From NCBI RefSeq assembly GCF_015234275.1, contig NZ_JADGII010000026.1: a stretch of DNA of 18,474 bases; one strand, given 5' to 3'. The translations under genes and the position numbers were made by a program. The DNA is from Prosthecochloris ethylica (GTDB lineage: Bacteria; Bacteroidota; Chlorobiia; Chlorobiales; Chlorobiaceae). Under the pieces are notes generated by a model. It was not told the DNA's origin and did no database searches. It saw nothing but the letters and a program-made list of their open reading frames with translations. Shown here piece after piece: positions 16,382 to 18,474 of this stretch (positions are counted from its first letter, which is position 1; the number at the start of each line of letters is the position of its first letter).

Positions 16382-17737
16382 ATGCAGAAAAACGTTGATA
16401 TACTCGTCATCGGCGGCAGCGCAGCAGGAATAGTCGCTGCAACAACCGCCAGGGCTTTTTACCCCGATAAACAGGTGCTGATTGTCCGCAAGGAAGAGCG
16501 GGCAGTTGTACCGTGCGGTATTCCCTACATTTACGGTACCCTCGAAGGTATCGATCAGAATATCATTCCCGCCGCTCATATCGAGCAGGCCGGAGTCGAA
16601 CTGATGATCGATGAGGTGGTTTCCATCAGCAAGGATGAGAAAAACGCCCGGACAGCTTCCGGTACCGTGATTTCCTACGACAAGCTGGTGATCGCTACCG
16701 GTTCAGTTCCCAAGGTGCCCGGATGGCTTTCAGGAACGGAACTCGATGGCGTGTACACCATACCCAAGGATTGTTCCTACCTTGACCATCTCAGGGACAA
16801 GCTCGAAACCTGCAGAAAGGTCGTGATTATCGGGGCCGGTTTTATCGGTGTGGAAATTGCCGACGAGCTCAGCAAAAAACAGCTTGATATTACCCTCGTC
16901 GAGGTCCTGCCTCATGTCCTGCAGACCGCGTTCGATCATGAACTTTCGGAAAAAGCCGAAGATATCCTGGCTTCCGCAGGGGTGTCGCTGAAGCTCGGCT
17001 GTAAAGTCGAGGAGATCGAAGGTGACGACGGCGCTGTTTCTGGGGTGCGCCTTGCCGGCGGTGAACGTCTCGATGCCGATGCCGTTATCCTGGCAACAGG
17101 GTATCTGCCCAATACAACGCTGGCAGCCGATGCCGGTATCAAACTCAATGAGCTTGGTGCGATCCGTGTCGACGAGTACATGCGTACCGAAGACAAGGAT
17201 GTCTTTGCCGTCGGTGACTGCGCGGAAAAGTTCTCCTTTTTTACCCGTATCGTCAAAGGGCTGATGCTGGCGTCGACGGCGTGCTCGGAAGCACGTATCG
17301 CCGGTATGAACCTCTACAAGCTTTCGCGTCTGAGGACGTTTGGCGGGACCATGTCGATTTTTTCGACTGCCATAGGGGGGACGACGTTCGCCGCTGCCGG
17401 TGTGACGGAGCATGTTGCCGTCGAGAGGGGTTTTGATATTGTCACCGGATCAGCCGAAGGGATTGACAAGCATCCGAAAACCCTTCCAGGTGTTCACCAG
17501 CAATGGGTCAAACTGATAGTCAACCGTGAGTCCGGCCTTGTGCTTGGCGGATCGGTGATCGGCGGGACCAGTGCCGGTGAGCTTATCAATGTGATCGGTG
17601 TCATTATCGAAAACATGATGACCATTCACGAGGTCCTGACCCTTCAGTTCGGCACCCATCCGTTGCTCACCGGCCCGCCGACCGGTTATCCGCTGCTCAA
17701 AGCCGCCGAAAACGTCGCAAAGCAACTGCGGAAGTAA
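16382..17737 (+). CDS. FAD-dependent pyridine nucleotide-disulfide oxidoreductase, CoA-disulfide reductase/NADH oxidase type
   Basis: 451 aa. The N-terminal FAD site is GGSAAG (11-16), a single redox-type cysteine, Cys45, sits in VPCGIPY, the NAD(P) site is GAGFIG (151-156), and the second FAD motif is VFAVGDCA (Asp279 near its end). One cysteine in place of a CxxxxC pair places it with CoA-disulfide reductases, NADH oxidases/peroxidases and persulfide reductases, which use a Cys-sulfenate or Cys-SSCoA. The C-terminal dimerisation domain ends in LTLQFGTHPLLTGPPTGYPL, which differs from the tyrosine-bearing tail I associate with classic CoA-disulfide reductases. Possible jobs are reducing low-molecular-weight disulfides or persulfides, or O2/peroxide defence in an anaerobe; the sequence alone does not decide. 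There is no clear ribosome-binding site before the ATG, and nothing in the same operon follows. Confidence 0.88.
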   Translation: MQKNVDILVIGGSAAGIVAATTARAFYPDKQVLIVRKEERAVVPCGIPYIYGTLEGIDQNIIPAAHIEQAGVELMIDEVVSISKDEKNARTASGTVISYDKLVIATGSVPKVPGWLSGTELDGVYTIPKDCSYLDHLRDKLETCRKVVIIGAGFIGVEIADELSKKQLDITLVEVLPHVLQTAFDHELSEKAEDILASAGVSLKLGCKVEEIEGDDGAVSGVRLAGGERLDADAVILATGYLPNTTLAADAGIKLNELGAIRVDEYMRTEDKDVFAVGDCAEKFSFFTRIVKGLMLASTACSEARIAGMNLYKLSRLRTFGGTMSIFSTAIGGTTFAAAGVTEHVAVERGFDIVTGSAEGIDKHPKTLPGVHQQWVKLIVNRESGLVLGGSVIGGTSAGELINVIGVIIENMMTIHEVLTLQFGTHPLLTGPPTGYPLLKAAENVAKQLRK

Positions 17738-17751
17738 GGGGGAAGAAAAAG

Positions 17752-18474
17752 CAGTGTCAGCAGAGCACACGTGCAGGGGCGAGCGGCGCTCGCCCGTGCC
17801 GAACCCAGGTCAGCAGCTTTGCGTCCACGGCGTCAGCCGCCACGACGTTTGCAGGCCGGGAAACAGATAAGCGAATCAAGAGTTTTTCCGCACGTCAGTT
17901 CGGGTCAGCGCCGCTGACCCCTACGGCATATGAGGATCTGTGGAGTGGGGTGCCAAATCCGGCAAGCAGTGTCAGCAGAGCACGTGTGTAGGGGCGAGCG
18001 GCGCTCGCTCGTGCCGAACCCAGGCCAGCAGCTTTGCGTCCACGGCGTCAGCCGCCACACCGTCTGCAGGCCGGGAAACAGATCAGCGAATCAACATTTT
18101 TTTCTCACACGCCAGTTCGGGCGAGCGCCGCTGACCCCTACGGTATATGAGGATCTGTGGAGTGGGGTGCCAAATCCGGCAATCAGTGTCAGCGGAGCAC
18201 GTGTGTAGGGGCGAGCGGCGCTCGCCCGTGCCGAACCCAGGTCAGCAGCTTTGCGTCCACGGCGTCAGCCGCCACGACGTTTGCAGGCCGGGAAACAGAT
18301 CAGCGAATCAACATTTTTTCCACGTCAGTTCGGGTCAGCGCCGCTGACCCCTACGGTATATGAGGATCTGTGGAGTGGGGTGCCAAATCCGGCAATCAGT
18401 GTCAGCGGAGCACGTGTGTAGGGGCGAGCGGCGCTCGCCCGTGCCGAACCCAGGTCAGCAGCTTTGCGTCCACG
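17752..18474. repeat. Tandem array of ~215-bp repeats with internal mutually inverted palindromes, cut by window edge
   Basis: Units begin at CAGTGTCAG: 17752, 17967, 18184 and 18397 (lengths 215, 217 and 213, then a partial). Copies are nearly identical. Each unit holds one palindrome with GGGCGAGCG/CGCTCGCCC arms preceded by TAGGGG (CAGGGG in unit 1) and followed by GTGCCGAAC. About 150 bases on, there is an inverted counterpart, GTTCGGGTCAGCG/CGCTGACCCCTA. The two form terminal inverted repeats of elements at 17774-17923, 17989-18140 and 18206-18353, joined by linkers of about 66 bp. Reading frames through the array are incidental. There is no transposase. It follows the flavoprotein gene and may end its transcript. 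Confidence 0.93.

Noticed and set aside
17930..18363. Open frames of 60-92 codons inside the tandem array
   Set aside because: They recur with the repeat unit, are interrupted at unit boundaries and have low-complexity Arg/Cys-rich content without a ribosome-binding site.
17752..18474. CRISPR array
   Set aside because: Units are about 215 bp and nearly identical throughout; there are no short repeats alternating with unique spacers, and no cas genes.

Overview
The window looks like chromosomal DNA of a green sulfur bacterium (Chlorobiaceae; Chlorobium, Chlorobaculum or Prosthecochloris type). This rests on a KorA with fused gamma and alpha domains, followed by KorB, the ferredoxin-dependent 2-oxoglutarate synthase of the reductive TCA cycle. 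The moderately high GC content and a PAS-rich signalling gene set fit. The assignment is inferred from protein character, not from a search.

Layout. (1) 1-55: a 7-bp satellite cut by the window edge. (2) 110-3060, minus strand: the korA-korB operon, closed by a strong hairpin terminator. (3) 3256-3525, minus strand: a small five-cysteine protein of unknown function with its own promoter-like sequence. (4) 3788-10777: a signalling island. On the plus strand lie an HTH-PAS one-component regulator and a hybrid histidine kinase with no obvious sensor domain. Convergent to them on the minus strand lie a very large hybrid kinase (five PAS, two GAF, HisKA, HATPase, receiver) and a single-domain response regulator, overlapping by 4 bp. 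The 290-bp gap between the convergent pairs is full of inverted repeats and may encode a structured RNA. (5) 11052-14236, plus strand: alaS and, 14 bp behind it, a two-cluster ferredoxin-like protein with an extra N-terminal cysteine cluster. (6) 14399-16189: a 596-aa protein of no family I can name, in which I see a plausible transglutaminase-type Cys-His-Asp triad. (7) 16382-17737: a single-cysteine FAD/NAD(P) disulfide oxidoreductase of the CoA-disulfide reductase/NADH oxidase group. (8) 17752 to the right edge: at least three and a half tandem copies of a roughly 215-bp repeat. Each copy holds two mutually inverted GC-rich palindromes.

How the genes fit together. KorAB fixes CO2 onto succinyl-CoA using reduced ferredoxin, and the ferredoxin-like protein and the flavoprotein also belong to low-potential or thiol redox metabolism. 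The signalling genes appear to form two modules: a large multi-input kinase with a CheY-like partner, and a DNA-binding PAS protein beside a hybrid kinase. No phage genes, transposase, CRISPR, rRNA or tRNA was recognised. The least explained items are the 596-aa triad protein, the fold-rich gap at 6001-6186 and the tandem repeat array.
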